Shown in pieces: positions 46,326-54,522 of a DNA stretch of 64,000 nucleotides. The number at the start of each line of letters is the position of its first letter. Positions within the stretch are counted from its first letter, which is position 1. Source of the stretch: Candidatus Eiseniibacteriota bacterium (GTDB taxonomy: Bacteria; Orphanbacterota; Orphanbacteria; Orphanbacterales; Orphanbacteraceae); contig JAJCZU010000002.1 in the NCBI GenBank assembly GCA_029262235.1, positions 372,001 to 436,000 on the forward strand, given 5' to 3'. Both the position numbers and the translations under genes were made by a program. The notes beneath the pieces are model-generated. The model did no database searches. It was not told where the DNA came from and saw nothing but the letters and a program-made list of their open reading frames with translations.

Positions 46326-46354
46326 ACGATATCGCAAGCGCGTCTCTGGCTCAA
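46326..46354 (-). promoter_or_regulatory. Promoter candidate for aceE
   Basis: On the minus strand TTGAGC (46349-46354) and TATCGT (46326-46331) are separated by 17 bases. Each matches four of six consensus bases. The leader would be about 50 bases. Confidence 0.45.
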
Positions 46355-46402
46355 GCGGCCGTTCTCCGCCCTGGGTGGTCAATTCCACCTTCCGGGGATA
46401 TC

Positions 46403-46431
46403 TTGACAGGCGGGGGGGCTGCTTATAGCAT
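46403..46431 (+). promoter_or_regulatory. Promoter candidate for the radical SAM gene
   Basis: A perfect TTGACA at 46403-46408 is followed after 17 bases by TAGCAT (46426-46431), four of six; TATAGC at 15-base spacing overlaps it. The leader is about 25 bases and contains GGAAGG before ATG 46462. Confidence 0.5.
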
Positions 46432-46461
46432 TCAGTCGTAAACCGTCCCGGAAGGAATTGT

Positions 46462-48294
46462 ATGAAGAACGTACTTCTGATCGCGCCCGCACAACCCATC
46501 ACATTCTGGTCTTTCAACGAATCCCTGGCATTGCTCGGCAAGAAATGCGCTTTTCCTCCGCTCGGTCTGATTACCGTTGCGGGAATGATCCCCGGTGACG
46601 ACTACGATCTCCGGCTCGTGGACCTGAACGTCGACGAACTCAGTGACCGGGATCTCGCGTGGGCCGACGCGGTCGTGACGTCGTCGATGATCATTCACTG
46701 GCAGTCGCTCGAAGAGGTCATTGCCCGCTGCAACAAGGCCGGTGTTCCCGTGCTTTCGGGCGGCCCGCTTCCGACGCAGTATGCCGAGGAGATCGAAGGC
46801 GACAGCGTCTTCTTTCTCGGAGAAGCCGAAACCGGATTTATCGATATTCTCGAAGAGGTCGTGGCGAAGGGCGGATCGGAGCGGCGCATAGTAGACAGGC
46901 GGAAGGATTTCCGTCCGCTCACCCAGACTCCGGCGCCGCGATGGGACCTCATTCGAGCGAGTGCGTATACGGACATGCTCGTGCAGATCACGCGCGGCTG
47001 CCCGGAAAGCTGCACGTTCTGCAATATCCCCGCGCTCTACGGCAAGACGACGCGTCTCAAGGAAGAGAAACAGACGCTGCGCGAACTGGAAGCGCTTTAC
47101 GCCGCCGGCTGGCGCGGTTCCGTGATGGCGGTCGACGACAACTTCATCGGAAACCGTGACGCGATCGTGCGGATTCTGAACGAGGAGATCATTCCGTTCC
47201 AGAAGGCGCACAAGTACCCGTTCCAGTTCTTCACGCAGGCCTCGATTCGCATGAGTGACGATCCGGAACTGCTCGAAGCCATGCACGGCGCCGGTTTCAA
47301 TCACGTGTTCTGCGGGATCGAGTCGCCCGTAAAAGAAAGTCTCAAGTTCATGGGCGCGCAGAAAAATCTGCAGGGCGACCGTTCACTGCTCGACAAAGTG
47401 AAAACGCTGCAGGGTTACGGGTTCGAAGTGTCGGCGGGATTCATCGTGGGCCTCGACGCGGATCCGGACGACGTAGCCGAGCAGATGATCGATTTCATCC
47501 AGGAAGCCGGAATTCCCGTGGCGATGGTCGGCATTCTGGGCGTGCTGCGCGACACTCCCGATTACAGGCGCTTCGAGAAAGCGGGGCGTCTGGTGCAGGG
47601 CATCAAGTATTCGGGCGATTCCGGACTGTTCCGGAAAGAGCTCAGCTTCGTCCCGGCTGTCGAGCCTGACGAACTGTTCCGGCGGCATCAGCAGATCGTT
47701 TCAACGATCCATTCGGCCGAATACTATTTCCCGCGGGCGCGTACTCTCCTGAGGCGGCTCGGCCGTAACGCCAAGCGCCCGCGCCCGATCGGCCGCCCCG
47801 AAATCATCGGCGCGCTCCGGTCGGCCTGGGTGCAGGGTGTGACTTCGCATTACAAGATGGAGTACTGGAAGCTTTTGCTCGGGACGCTGATCAGGAATCC
47901 TCGGCGCTTCCCGATCGCGATGCGCCTGGCGATTCAGGGTCATCATATGGTGACCGTGACGCAGCAGTCGCTGCGGGTCGCGAAGCTGCAGACTTTCTGC
48001 GAAGAGGCGCTCACCGTTTTCGAGCGGCTCGGGAAAGCGAAGGACGCGATGATGCCGATTCCGGCGCGCGCGGGCGAAATGCTCGCGTCGGTCGCGGGTC
48101 GGCTGAGCCCCGTGAAGAGCGTGACCACCGCGAAGAACAACGCGCAGGTCCTGCTTTCGGCCGCGACAGCCCAGGCGTCGAAGCTCAAAGCCGAGTACCG
48201 GTCGCAGGCGAATCAACAGCTGCGCGAATTTCGCACCAAACTCGAGAACCTCGTAAACGAATACGCGACGGAGACGCACGGCCTCGACGCCTGA
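46462..48294 (+). CDS. B12-binding radical SAM protein with DUF4070 domain
   Basis: 610 residues. Residues 1-140 form a cobalamin-binding Rossmann domain (V-L-S-G-G-P-L-P-T near 96-104). The radical SAM core has C-P-E-S-C-T-F-C, with Cys180, Cys184 and Cys187 for the iron-sulfur cluster, and D-D-N-F-I-G-N-R after it. The region from about 370 resembles DUF4070, as in the hopanoid methylases HpnP and HpnR. A role in C-methylation of a lipid or pigment is likely, the substrate open. The last 150 residues are helical and charged and may be an extra domain. GGAAGG precedes ATG 46462. Confidence 0.85.
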   Translation: MKNVLLIAPAQPITFWSFNESLALLGKKCAFPPLGLITVAGMIPGDDYDLRLVDLNVDELSDRDLAWADAVVTSSMIIHWQSLEEVIARCNKAGVPVLSGGPLPTQYAEEIEGDSVFFLGEAETGFIDILEEVVAKGGSERRIVDRRKDFRPLTQTPAPRWDLIRASAYTDMLVQITRGCPESCTFCNIPALYGKTTRLKEEKQTLRELEALYAAGWRGSVMAVDDNFIGNRDAIVRILNEEIIPFQKAHKYPFQFFTQASIRMSDDPELLEAMHGAGFNHVFCGIESPVKESLKFMGAQKNLQGDRSLLDKVKTLQGYGFEVSAGFIVGLDADPDDVAEQMIDFIQEAGIPVAMVGILGVLRDTPDYRRFEKAGRLVQGIKYSGDSGLFRKELSFVPAVEPDELFRRHQQIVSTIHSAEYYFPRARTLLRRLGRNAKRPRPIGRPEIIGALRSAWVQGVTSHYKMEYWKLLLGTLIRNPRRFPIAMRLAIQGHHMVTVTQQSLRVAKLQTFCEEALTVFERLGKAKDAMMPIPARAGEMLASVAGRLSPVKSVTTAKNNAQVLLSAATAQASKLKAEYRSQANQQLREFRTKLENLVNEYATETHGLDA

Positions 48295-48345
48295 CGCGTT
48301 GCTGCCATGCGTCGTCTGCGCTCGACCGCGCGAGATTCGCGCGCG

Positions 48346-48397
48346 AGTCTAGCCTGCGGGTTTAGCCTGCGAGTTTAGCGTACGAGTTTGAGCGTCG
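48346..48397. repeat. 13-bp imperfect tandem repeat, four copies, at the end of the propeller-protein gene
   Basis: AGTCTAGCCTGCG, GGTTTAGCCTGCG, AGTTTAGCGTACG and AGTTTGAGCGTCG follow each other at 48346, 48359, 48372 and 48385. Copy 3 contains the stop and last two codons of the minus-strand gene, copy 4 the codons before. The array lies between convergent genes. Confidence 0.7.
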
Positions 48398-51023
48398 TCG
48401 TTTCGACCGTCGTCCCGCTCGCAACCCGCGCAAAGTAGGTCCCCGACGCAACAGGCGTGCCGCTGTCCGTGGTGCCGTCCCACTCGATCGACCGATCTCC
48501 CGCGCCCTGCTCACCGCTTACGAGCGTTCTTACCTTGCGCCCCGCTACCGAGTACACAGCCAGTTCCACGAGCCCGCGTTCGGCGAGCGAGTAGCGAATG
48601 GTCGTGCGCGGATTGAACGGGTTCGGTGCGGCCGTCAGCGCGATGCGCGCGCGCGGGGGCGCTTCGTCGGCCGCGACTGACGTCGCCTGGCTCATGTCGA
48701 GCGACCACATCGAACGCGCGTGCGTTCCCGCCACGAGAAGCCGCGTGGCGCGGTGCATCTTGAGTTCGTACGTCGAAACGCCGGGAAGTCCCGTGCCCAG
48801 AACCGCCCATGTGCCGCCCGTGTCGTCCGACCAGTACACGCCGAGATCCGTGGCGACATAGAGAATGTTGCCGTAGTCCGGATCGACGAGCAGTCCGTTG
48901 ATCGGCGTTTCGGGCAGGTTGGCGCTGATGTCGGTCCAGTTCGCACCCGCGTCGTCGGTGCGGTAAATGTGGGAGATGTCGTCGTCCCAGCGAAGCCCGG
49001 AGAACGTGACGTACGCGATTTCTTCGTCGACCGGGTCGAATGCGACCTGCGTTACCCAGCGGTTCGGAAGCGATCCCGACACGTTGCTCCAGCTCAGCCC
49101 GGCGCCGCCGTTCGTCGTCAGCCACACATTGCCGTCGTCTGTTCCCGCCAGGATGTACGACCCGTTCGAAGGGGAGGCAGCGAGCGTCGTAATCGTGCCG
49201 AAGTTCGCGCCCTGATTTCCGTTCGTGAGGTCGGCCGAGATCGCCGACCAGTTGTTCGCTTCGTCGGTCGACTTCCACACGCGATGCGTACCGTAGTACA
49301 TCGTCTGGTCGTTGCTCGGGTCGAAGATATAGGGCGTGTTCCAGTTCCTGCGGTCGCCGCCGTCGACCCCGTTCAATCCCCAGTTGAAGTTCTGGGCATA
49401 GTCCGTCGACTTGAACATGTTGCCGTTCTGATACTCGACGAAAATCGTGGCGGAGTCGCTCGGGCTCACGAGGCACACGAACCCGTCGCCGCCGAAGATC
49501 GATTCGTAATCGTCCGTCGCTCCCGTCGTCGTTCGCATCGTTCCGTTATCCTGCGTGCCGCCGTATAGCCGTGCCGGATTGTGCGGGTCGATTTCGATCG
49601 CGTAAAACTGATTCGTGGGCTGATTGTAGAGTTTCGTCCAGCTCGATCCGCGGTTTTGCGAAACGTATACACCGCCGTCGTTCCCCGAGAAAATGCGCTG
49701 TGTGCTGAACGGATCGAATGCCATCGCATGAAAATCGACGTGCTGGATGCCGGTGATGCTCGACCAGTTCGTGCCCCCGTTCGTCGAACGGTTCAGCGAG
49801 ACGCCGAACTGATACACGTAGTTCGCGTCGTCCGGATGCGCGCGCACCTGCCCGAAGTACCACCCGAACGAGCTTGTGGTGCCGTTCAATTGTGTGCCGC
49901 CGACTTTGGACCACGTCGTGCCGAGGTCGTTCGAACGGTAGACGCCGTCGAACGAGCTGGCCGTTTCGATCGAGGCATAGACACGGCGCGGCGAGTCGGG
50001 CGAGATGGCGAGTCCGATGCGTCCCACGCCCGATCCCGTCGGAAGGCCGCCCGCCAGTTTCACCCAGTTCGAACCGCCGTCGTAAGACCTGTAAATGCCC
50101 GACGCCGGGCCCGCGCTGGTGCGGTAGTTCAGGCCGCGCACGCGCTCCCACATGGCGGCAAAGATCGTGTCGGCGTTCGTGGGATGAATCGCGATATCGA
50201 TGCAGGATGTCGAGTCGTTCACGAACAGGCTTTGCGTCCAGATGTCGCCGCCGTCGGTCGTGCGATAGACGCCGCGATTCGTGCCCGTTCCGTACAGGAT
50301 TCCCGTTGCGGCGACCCACACCCGGTCGCTGTCGTTCGGGTCGACGACGACGCGCCCGATGTACCGCGTATCCGCAAGCCCCTTGTGCTCCCAGGTCGCG
50401 CCCGCGTCCGTGCTCTTGAACACACCCATGCCGAACCAGCTGAAGCTGTGCGCGTTCGCTTCGCCCGTCCCCGCCCAAAGCGTATTCGGGTCGTTCGGAT
50501 CGATCGCGATGTCGCCGATCGTGAGCGTGGGTTGATCGTCGAAAACGGGAGTCCAGTTGACGCCGCTGTCGTTGCTGCGGAAGATGCCGCCGCTCGCCAT
50601 CGCGGCGTAAATCCGGTTCGGCGTGACGGGATCCATTTCGAGATCCACGACGCGGCCTCCGATGTTCGACGGCCCCTCTTCCTGCCACACGAGGCTCGCG
50701 GCCGTTTTGCTCTGCGCCGCTTCCGCCCGGAGCGCCTGTGCCTGCACGAGCCCTTCGAGATAGTTGTCGTAGTTGATCCGGTCGTACGGATACGCGCGCT
50801 GCCGGAATGCCCAGTCGCTCGGTGCCGTGCCCGGCCCGAACGGGAGTCCGTCGTCCCGCAGTTCAGCCCGCCTCTCCTGCTTCTCGGCCTTGATGCGCGC
50901 GTCGATGTCGGCCTTCGTAAACGTTTCCGGTGCGTCAGGGCCGCCGCCGGGGCCGCCGGGGCGCAGGAACAGCGCAAGAGTGAAGGCGGTAAACAGTATC
51001 GGCAGTACGAGTCGTCGCAGCAT
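48375..51023 (-). CDS. Secreted beta-propeller protein (BNR/VPS10-like) with FlgD-type C-terminal module
   Basis: 882 residues from ATG 51023, chosen with GAGGA 5 bases upstream. A signal segment (1-20) is followed by a proline/glycine linker and about 12 or more sialidase-like Asp-box repeats of S-x-D-x-G-x-x-W form (S-N-D-S-G-V-N-W, S-T-D-A-G-A-T-W, T-T-D-G-G-D-I-W and others), building one or two beta-propellers. The C-terminal 80 residues hold P-N-P-F-N-P-R-T-T-I-R-Y, then V-A-G-R-K-V-R-T-L and V-A-S-G-T-Y-F-A-R-V. The end is a FlgD-type sorting or anchoring module. No catalytic sialidase residues are evident. Probably cell-surface. Confidence 0.85.
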   Translation of the reverse strand: MLRRLVLPILFTAFTLALFLRPGGPGGGPDAPETFTKADIDARIKAEKQERRAELRDDGLPFGPGTAPSDWAFRQRAYPYDRINYDNYLEGLVQAQALRAEAAQSKTAASLVWQEEGPSNIGGRVVDLEMDPVTPNRIYAAMASGGIFRSNDSGVNWTPVFDDQPTLTIGDIAIDPNDPNTLWAGTGEANAHSFSWFGMGVFKSTDAGATWEHKGLADTRYIGRVVVDPNDSDRVWVAATGILYGTGTNRGVYRTTDGGDIWTQSLFVNDSTSCIDIAIHPTNADTIFAAMWERVRGLNYRTSAGPASGIYRSYDGGSNWVKLAGGLPTGSGVGRIGLAISPDSPRRVYASIETASSFDGVYRSNDLGTTWSKVGGTQLNGTTSSFGWYFGQVRAHPDDANYVYQFGVSLNRSTNGGTNWSSITGIQHVDFHAMAFDPFSTQRIFSGNDGGVYVSQNRGSSWTKLYNQPTNQFYAIEIDPHNPARLYGGTQDNGTMRTTTGATDDYESIFGGDGFVCLVSPSDSATIFVEYQNGNMFKSTDYAQNFNWGLNGVDGGDRRNWNTPYIFDPSNDQTMYYGTHRVWKSTDEANNWSAISADLTNGNQGANFGTITTLAASPSNGSYILAGTDDGNVWLTTNGGAGLSWSNVSGSLPNRWVTQVAFDPVDEEIAYVTFSGLRWDDDISHIYRTDDAGANWTDISANLPETPINGLLVDPDYGNILYVATDLGVYWSDDTGGTWAVLGTGLPGVSTYELKMHRATRLLVAGTHARSMWSLDMSQATSVAADEAPPRARIALTAAPNPFNPRTTIRYSLAERGLVELAVYSVAGRKVRTLVSGEQGAGDRSIEWDGTTDSGTPVASGTYFARVASGTTVETTTLKLVR

Positions 51024-51154
51024 GAAATCCTCGCGGTGTTTGAGATTGATCCCAGTGATCGGAACGGGAGTCGGGGGAGACGCGGGCCGTGGCACGCTTC
51101 CACTATTTTAACACACTTGGAATGCGCGTGCCGAGCGGCGGGGGGAGAAGGCTG

Positions 51155-52048
51155 TCAGGCTCCGTCTACGAGAAGCGGCTCCTCGACGCTCACGCGCTTT
51201 CCGTCGATGGCGAGCCGCGCTCCGCCCATTCTGCGGTCGTGCGGGAACGCGATGCGCAGATTTTGCGCACGGACTCTCTCGTAGAGCGCGAGCCTCTCGT
51301 TCAGCGTCTTCAGCGGGTAGAGATCGTACGCCATGACCCATGCGGGGGGGAGATGGCTGGCCGTCGGCACGAGGTCACCGGTAAAGAACAGGGGGCTCGT
51401 TTCGTCGTCGAAAACGGGAAGCAGCTGGTACGGCGTATGACCGTGGCTGAGCGCCCATTCCACGCCCGGTATCGGGCAGGCCGGATCGTCGCCTTCGACG
51501 AACTGCACGCGCCCCGACTCTTCGAGCAGCTGAAAGTCATGCGAAAAGAACGAAGCCCTGTCGCGCAGCGTGGGGGAGAGCGCATGGTCCCAGTGCCGGC
51601 GATGCACCCAGTGCGTGGCGCCGGGGAACACCAGCGCGAGGTCGGTGCGTGCTTCGTCCTTGAAACGGGTCATGCCGCCCGCGTGATCGAAGTGGAGATG
51701 AGTCGCGACGATGTCGGTCACGGCTTCCGGCGCATGGTCGAGCGCGGCAAGCGCATGGCGAATCGCCCCCTTTCGATTCTCGACGGCGTACCGCTTCGCG
51801 TCTTCCGGCGGCCACTTCGATCCGACGCCCGTGTCGACGAGAATGATCCGGCTCCCGTCGTCCCTGGCCGCGATCAGTGTGCGCGTCGCGAGAAGGATGC
51901 GATTCGAATCATCGCAATCCTCTCCCTTTTCCCAGAGCACTTTCGGCACCACGCCGAACATCGCGCCGCCGTCGAGCCGCGTCCATCCGGTGACGACAGA
52001 AGTGATTTTGTATCGGCCGACGCGCATGGTTTGCATGGTATGAGACAC
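51155..52048 (-). CDS. Metallo-beta-lactamase-fold hydrolase
   Basis: 297 residues. The metal site is T-H-L-H-F-D-H-A-G-G (near 111-120), with a later H of W-A-L-S-H-G-H-T-P and D of F-F-T-G-D-L-V-P. The layout is like quorum-quenching lactonases and related MBL hydrolases of about 290 residues. GTG 52048 is chosen, since GGGAGCGGA lies just upstream; ATG 52036 and ATG 52027 are in frame. It follows the epimerase gene with about 80 bases between and may belong to its operon. Confidence 0.82.
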   Translation of the reverse strand: MSHTMQTMRVGRYKITSVVTGWTRLDGGAMFGVVPKVLWEKGEDCDDSNRILLATRTLIAARDDGSRIILVDTGVGSKWPPEDAKRYAVENRKGAIRHALAALDHAPEAVTDIVATHLHFDHAGGMTRFKDEARTDLALVFPGATHWVHRRHWDHALSPTLRDRASFFSHDFQLLEESGRVQFVEGDDPACPIPGVEWALSHGHTPYQLLPVFDDETSPLFFTGDLVPTASHLPPAWVMAYDLYPLKTLNERLALYERVRAQNLRIAFPHDRRMGGARLAIDGKRVSVEEPLLVDGA

Positions 52049-52127
52049 GGATCCGCTCCCGTGCAGTTCAAGTGTCGCGCACGCGCGGGCTCCCGCCCGA
52101 AGCGCGCCTGTATATTTCCAGACTAAG

Positions 52128-53228
52128 CTAACACAACGGGCCGAGTATTTGCGCCACAGTCTCCCGGATCGGCCGGTGCACCCAGCCCAGTTCCCGCGCG
52201 GCCTTGCCCGCATCGTAGTACCATGCGAAACGCGCGAGCGCGGCCCGTTTGCGATCCCATTTCGGACGCCTGCCCAGCGGCTTGTGCAGCGTCTCGCTGA
52301 GCGCCCCGCCCATCGTGAGAAGGGACGCGGGAACAGGAATCACGGGCGTGGCGACCGGGAAGAACTCCCGCAGGATCGACACGATCTTCGCGTAGTCGAG
52401 ATTCTCGCCGCCCAGGATGTAGCGCTCCCCCGGGCGCCCGCTTTCGCCGGCGGCCAGGATGCCGCGGGCGGTTTCGCCGGCGTCTGCCAGGTTCACGCGA
52501 ACGGGAAGGCGGAACGGGAACGCGCGGAGCCACGGCACCCAGGACGGCCGCTCCGTCAGCGACAGAAGGGAAGGTTCCCGGCCCGCCCGGACCTGGGCCG
52601 CGCGCGAGCGGATCGCCTTGCGTTCGCCGATGTTGATCGCAGGGCAGACGACGACGACCTCGGGCACCGGGCCGGAGCTATCGCGGACCGCTTTGCGCGA
52701 GCCGGCATTCTGACCGGCGACAAGGATCCACTGCTCCGCTTCGCGTTTTGTTTCGAAGTAGGGATTGTCGAATGCAGTGAGATTGTAAGGGGCTGTTTCG
52801 TCGAGCGGAGCGCCGTCCGCGGAAGCGCCGATCGTCACGATGGAACTGACATGCACGATGCGCCTGACGCCCGCCCGCGACGCGGCCCGATACAGGTTCT
52901 TCGTTCCCTGCACGTTTACGCGCTTGTGCTGTTCCCTTTGCCGCGTTCCCACATGCACGTAGGCGGCGAGATGATACACGGTGTCGATTCCGGCGAGCGC
53001 GGTTTCGAGTGTACGGAGTACGCGCTCGCGCGCCTCTTCAGACGCTCCCGCATTCGCCGGCGCGATGTCGCCCGTAACCATGTGCACGCGGTACGGTCCC
53101 CACGCCTCGTCCGGATACTCCTGCCGGACGAGAACGCGGGGAACGATACCCGTTTCATTGAGATGGGAGAGGAAGTGTGTGCCGAGCTGCCCGGTCGCGC
53201 CGGTAACGAGTACGCGGCTCTCCGTCAC
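52128..53228 (-). CDS. NAD-dependent epimerase/dehydratase family protein
   Basis: 366 residues. NAD-binding loop T-G-A-T-G-Q-L-G near 8-15, Y-H-L-A-A-Y near 82-87, S-S-I-V-T near 125-129 and Y-F-E-T-K near 152-156, the tyrosine and lysine being catalytic. The arrangement resembles the 3-beta-HSD/dihydroflavonol-reductase-like extended SDRs. GTG 53228 begins 4 bases after the stop of the aminopeptidase gene, so it is the third gene of the operon. Frame upstream to 53285 lies inside that gene. Confidence 0.82.
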   Translation of the reverse strand: MTESRVLVTGATGQLGTHFLSHLNETGIVPRVLVRQEYPDEAWGPYRVHMVTGDIAPANAGASEEARERVLRTLETALAGIDTVYHLAAYVHVGTRQREQHKRVNVQGTKNLYRAASRAGVRRIVHVSSIVTIGASADGAPLDETAPYNLTAFDNPYFETKREAEQWILVAGQNAGSRKAVRDSSGPVPEVVVVCPAINIGERKAIRSRAAQVRAGREPSLLSLTERPSWVPWLRAFPFRLPVRVNLADAGETARGILAAGESGRPGERYILGGENLDYAKIVSILREFFPVATPVIPVPASLLTMGGALSETLHKPLGRRPKWDRKRAALARFAWYYDAGKAARELGWVHRPIRETVAQILGPLC

Positions 53229-53232
53229 GGCA

Positions 53233-54522
53233 TCAGTTCGTGCCGGCGGACATTGCGCGCGCTTCCCGGCACCACGCTTCGACATCGGAGCGGGTTCTCG
53301 GAATGTGCGCGGACAGATTCTCGCGGCCGGTCTTCGTTACGAGGATGTCGTCTTCGATCCGAACCCCGATCGCGTCGTCGCGCAGATAGAGACCAGGCTC
53401 CACGGTGATGATCATGCCGGGCCGAAGCGGGACGGAATAATCCGCGACATCATGCACGAGAAGTCCGAGATGATGCGAAGTCCCGTGCTTGAAATGGTCG
53501 ACGAGCCCGTGCTTACGGAGCACGTCGCGCGCCACTTCGTGCACTTCGGCCATCGTCGCCCCCGGTTTGACAGCCGCGATCGCCGCGTCCTGCGCCTCCA
53601 GGACGATGTCGTAAATCTTCGCCTGCTCGGGCGTAAACGTATCGCCGAGCGGCACGGTGCGGCTGATATCCGCGCAGTAGTGCTTCCATTCGGCGCCGAC
53701 GTCGAGAAGCAGAATGTCGCCGTCCTCGAGCGTTTTGTTCTTCGCGCGATAGTGGAGCACGGTCGACTGCACGCCCGACCCGATGATCGCGCCGAACGCG
53801 TTGAACTGCGCGCCCTGGCGTTTGAACGACGCCTCGAGCACGCCGTCGAGTTCGAATTCCGTGACGCCGGGACGTGCCCGTCCCAGAAGCTCCGTGATCC
53901 CGCGGTGCGTCACGTCGATCGCCTTGCGCACGAGATCGACTTCATCCTTCGATTTGATCATACGCATATTCTCGATGTAGTTCGCGGAATTCACGATGCT
54001 CGTGCCGGGAACGCGGGACTGTACCTTGCGATAGAGATCGAGCTCCTCCGGAACGCCGCTGTTCGGCCCCACGATCGGGCCGAGAAAGTGCAGCGTGTCG
54101 TTCCGCTTCATGCTGCGGGCGAGAAAGCGGTTCAGATACGTCGTGCGGCGCAGCCTGTCGAAGCCGAGCGCATCCGTCAGCGAATCGGAGATGTCCGCAC
54201 GATACCCGTTCCAGAGTTCGTCGTCCGCGTCGCGGGGAGCGAGCATCAGGATCTGCTCTTCCGCCCCGCCCGGTACGAGCACCAGAATGGCGCCGTTTTC
54301 CTCGAGCCCCGTCAGATAGTAGAAATCCGTGTCCGCGCGGTATCCCGTTTCGCCTTCTTCCGCTTTCGAGTAGAGAACGGCGATCCCGTTTCCGAGAGAA
54401 TCGAGGAGCGCCGCGCGCCGTGCCGCGAACGGCGCGAACGCGGGCGCAATGTCCGCGTTCGCGCGCTCCGTCGCGAGCAGTGCAAAAACGGCGAAAGCAG
54501 CTGTCAGAAACCGCTTCGTCAT
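53233..54522 (-). CDS. Exported Xaa-Pro aminopeptidase (M24B)
   Basis: 429 residues. A signal peptide (1-23) is followed by an N-terminal AMP_N domain (A-A-R-R-A-A-L-L-D-S-L near 32-42, then D-T-D-F-Y-Y-L-T-G near 64-72). The catalytic 'pita-bread' domain has metal ligands in L-L-L-D-V-G-A, C-A-D-I-S-R-T, H-H-L-G-L-L-V-H-D, T-V-E-P-G and R-I-E-D. It removes N-terminal residues before proline outside the cytoplasm. Its ATG 54522 overlaps the stop of the M3 peptidase gene (ATGA), so the two are coupled. Confidence 0.9.
   Translation of the reverse strand: MTKRFLTAAFAVFALLATERANADIAPAFAPFAARRAALLDSLGNGIAVLYSKAEEGETGYRADTDFYYLTGLEENGAILVLVPGGAEEQILMLAPRDADDELWNGYRADISDSLTDALGFDRLRRTTYLNRFLARSMKRNDTLHFLGPIVGPNSGVPEELDLYRKVQSRVPGTSIVNSANYIENMRMIKSKDEVDLVRKAIDVTHRGITELLGRARPGVTEFELDGVLEASFKRQGAQFNAFGAIIGSGVQSTVLHYRAKNKTLEDGDILLLDVGAEWKHYCADISRTVPLGDTFTPEQAKIYDIVLEAQDAAIAAVKPGATMAEVHEVARDVLRKHGLVDHFKHGTSHHLGLLVHDVADYSVPLRPGMIITVEPGLYLRDDAIGVRIEDDILVTKTGRENLSAHIPRTRSDVEAWCREARAMSAGTN

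Noticed and set aside
49581-51284. Long + strand open frames opposite the propeller gene
   Set aside because: Arg/Val-rich shadow of the minus-strand gene, whose Asp-box repeats and signal peptide prove its frame.
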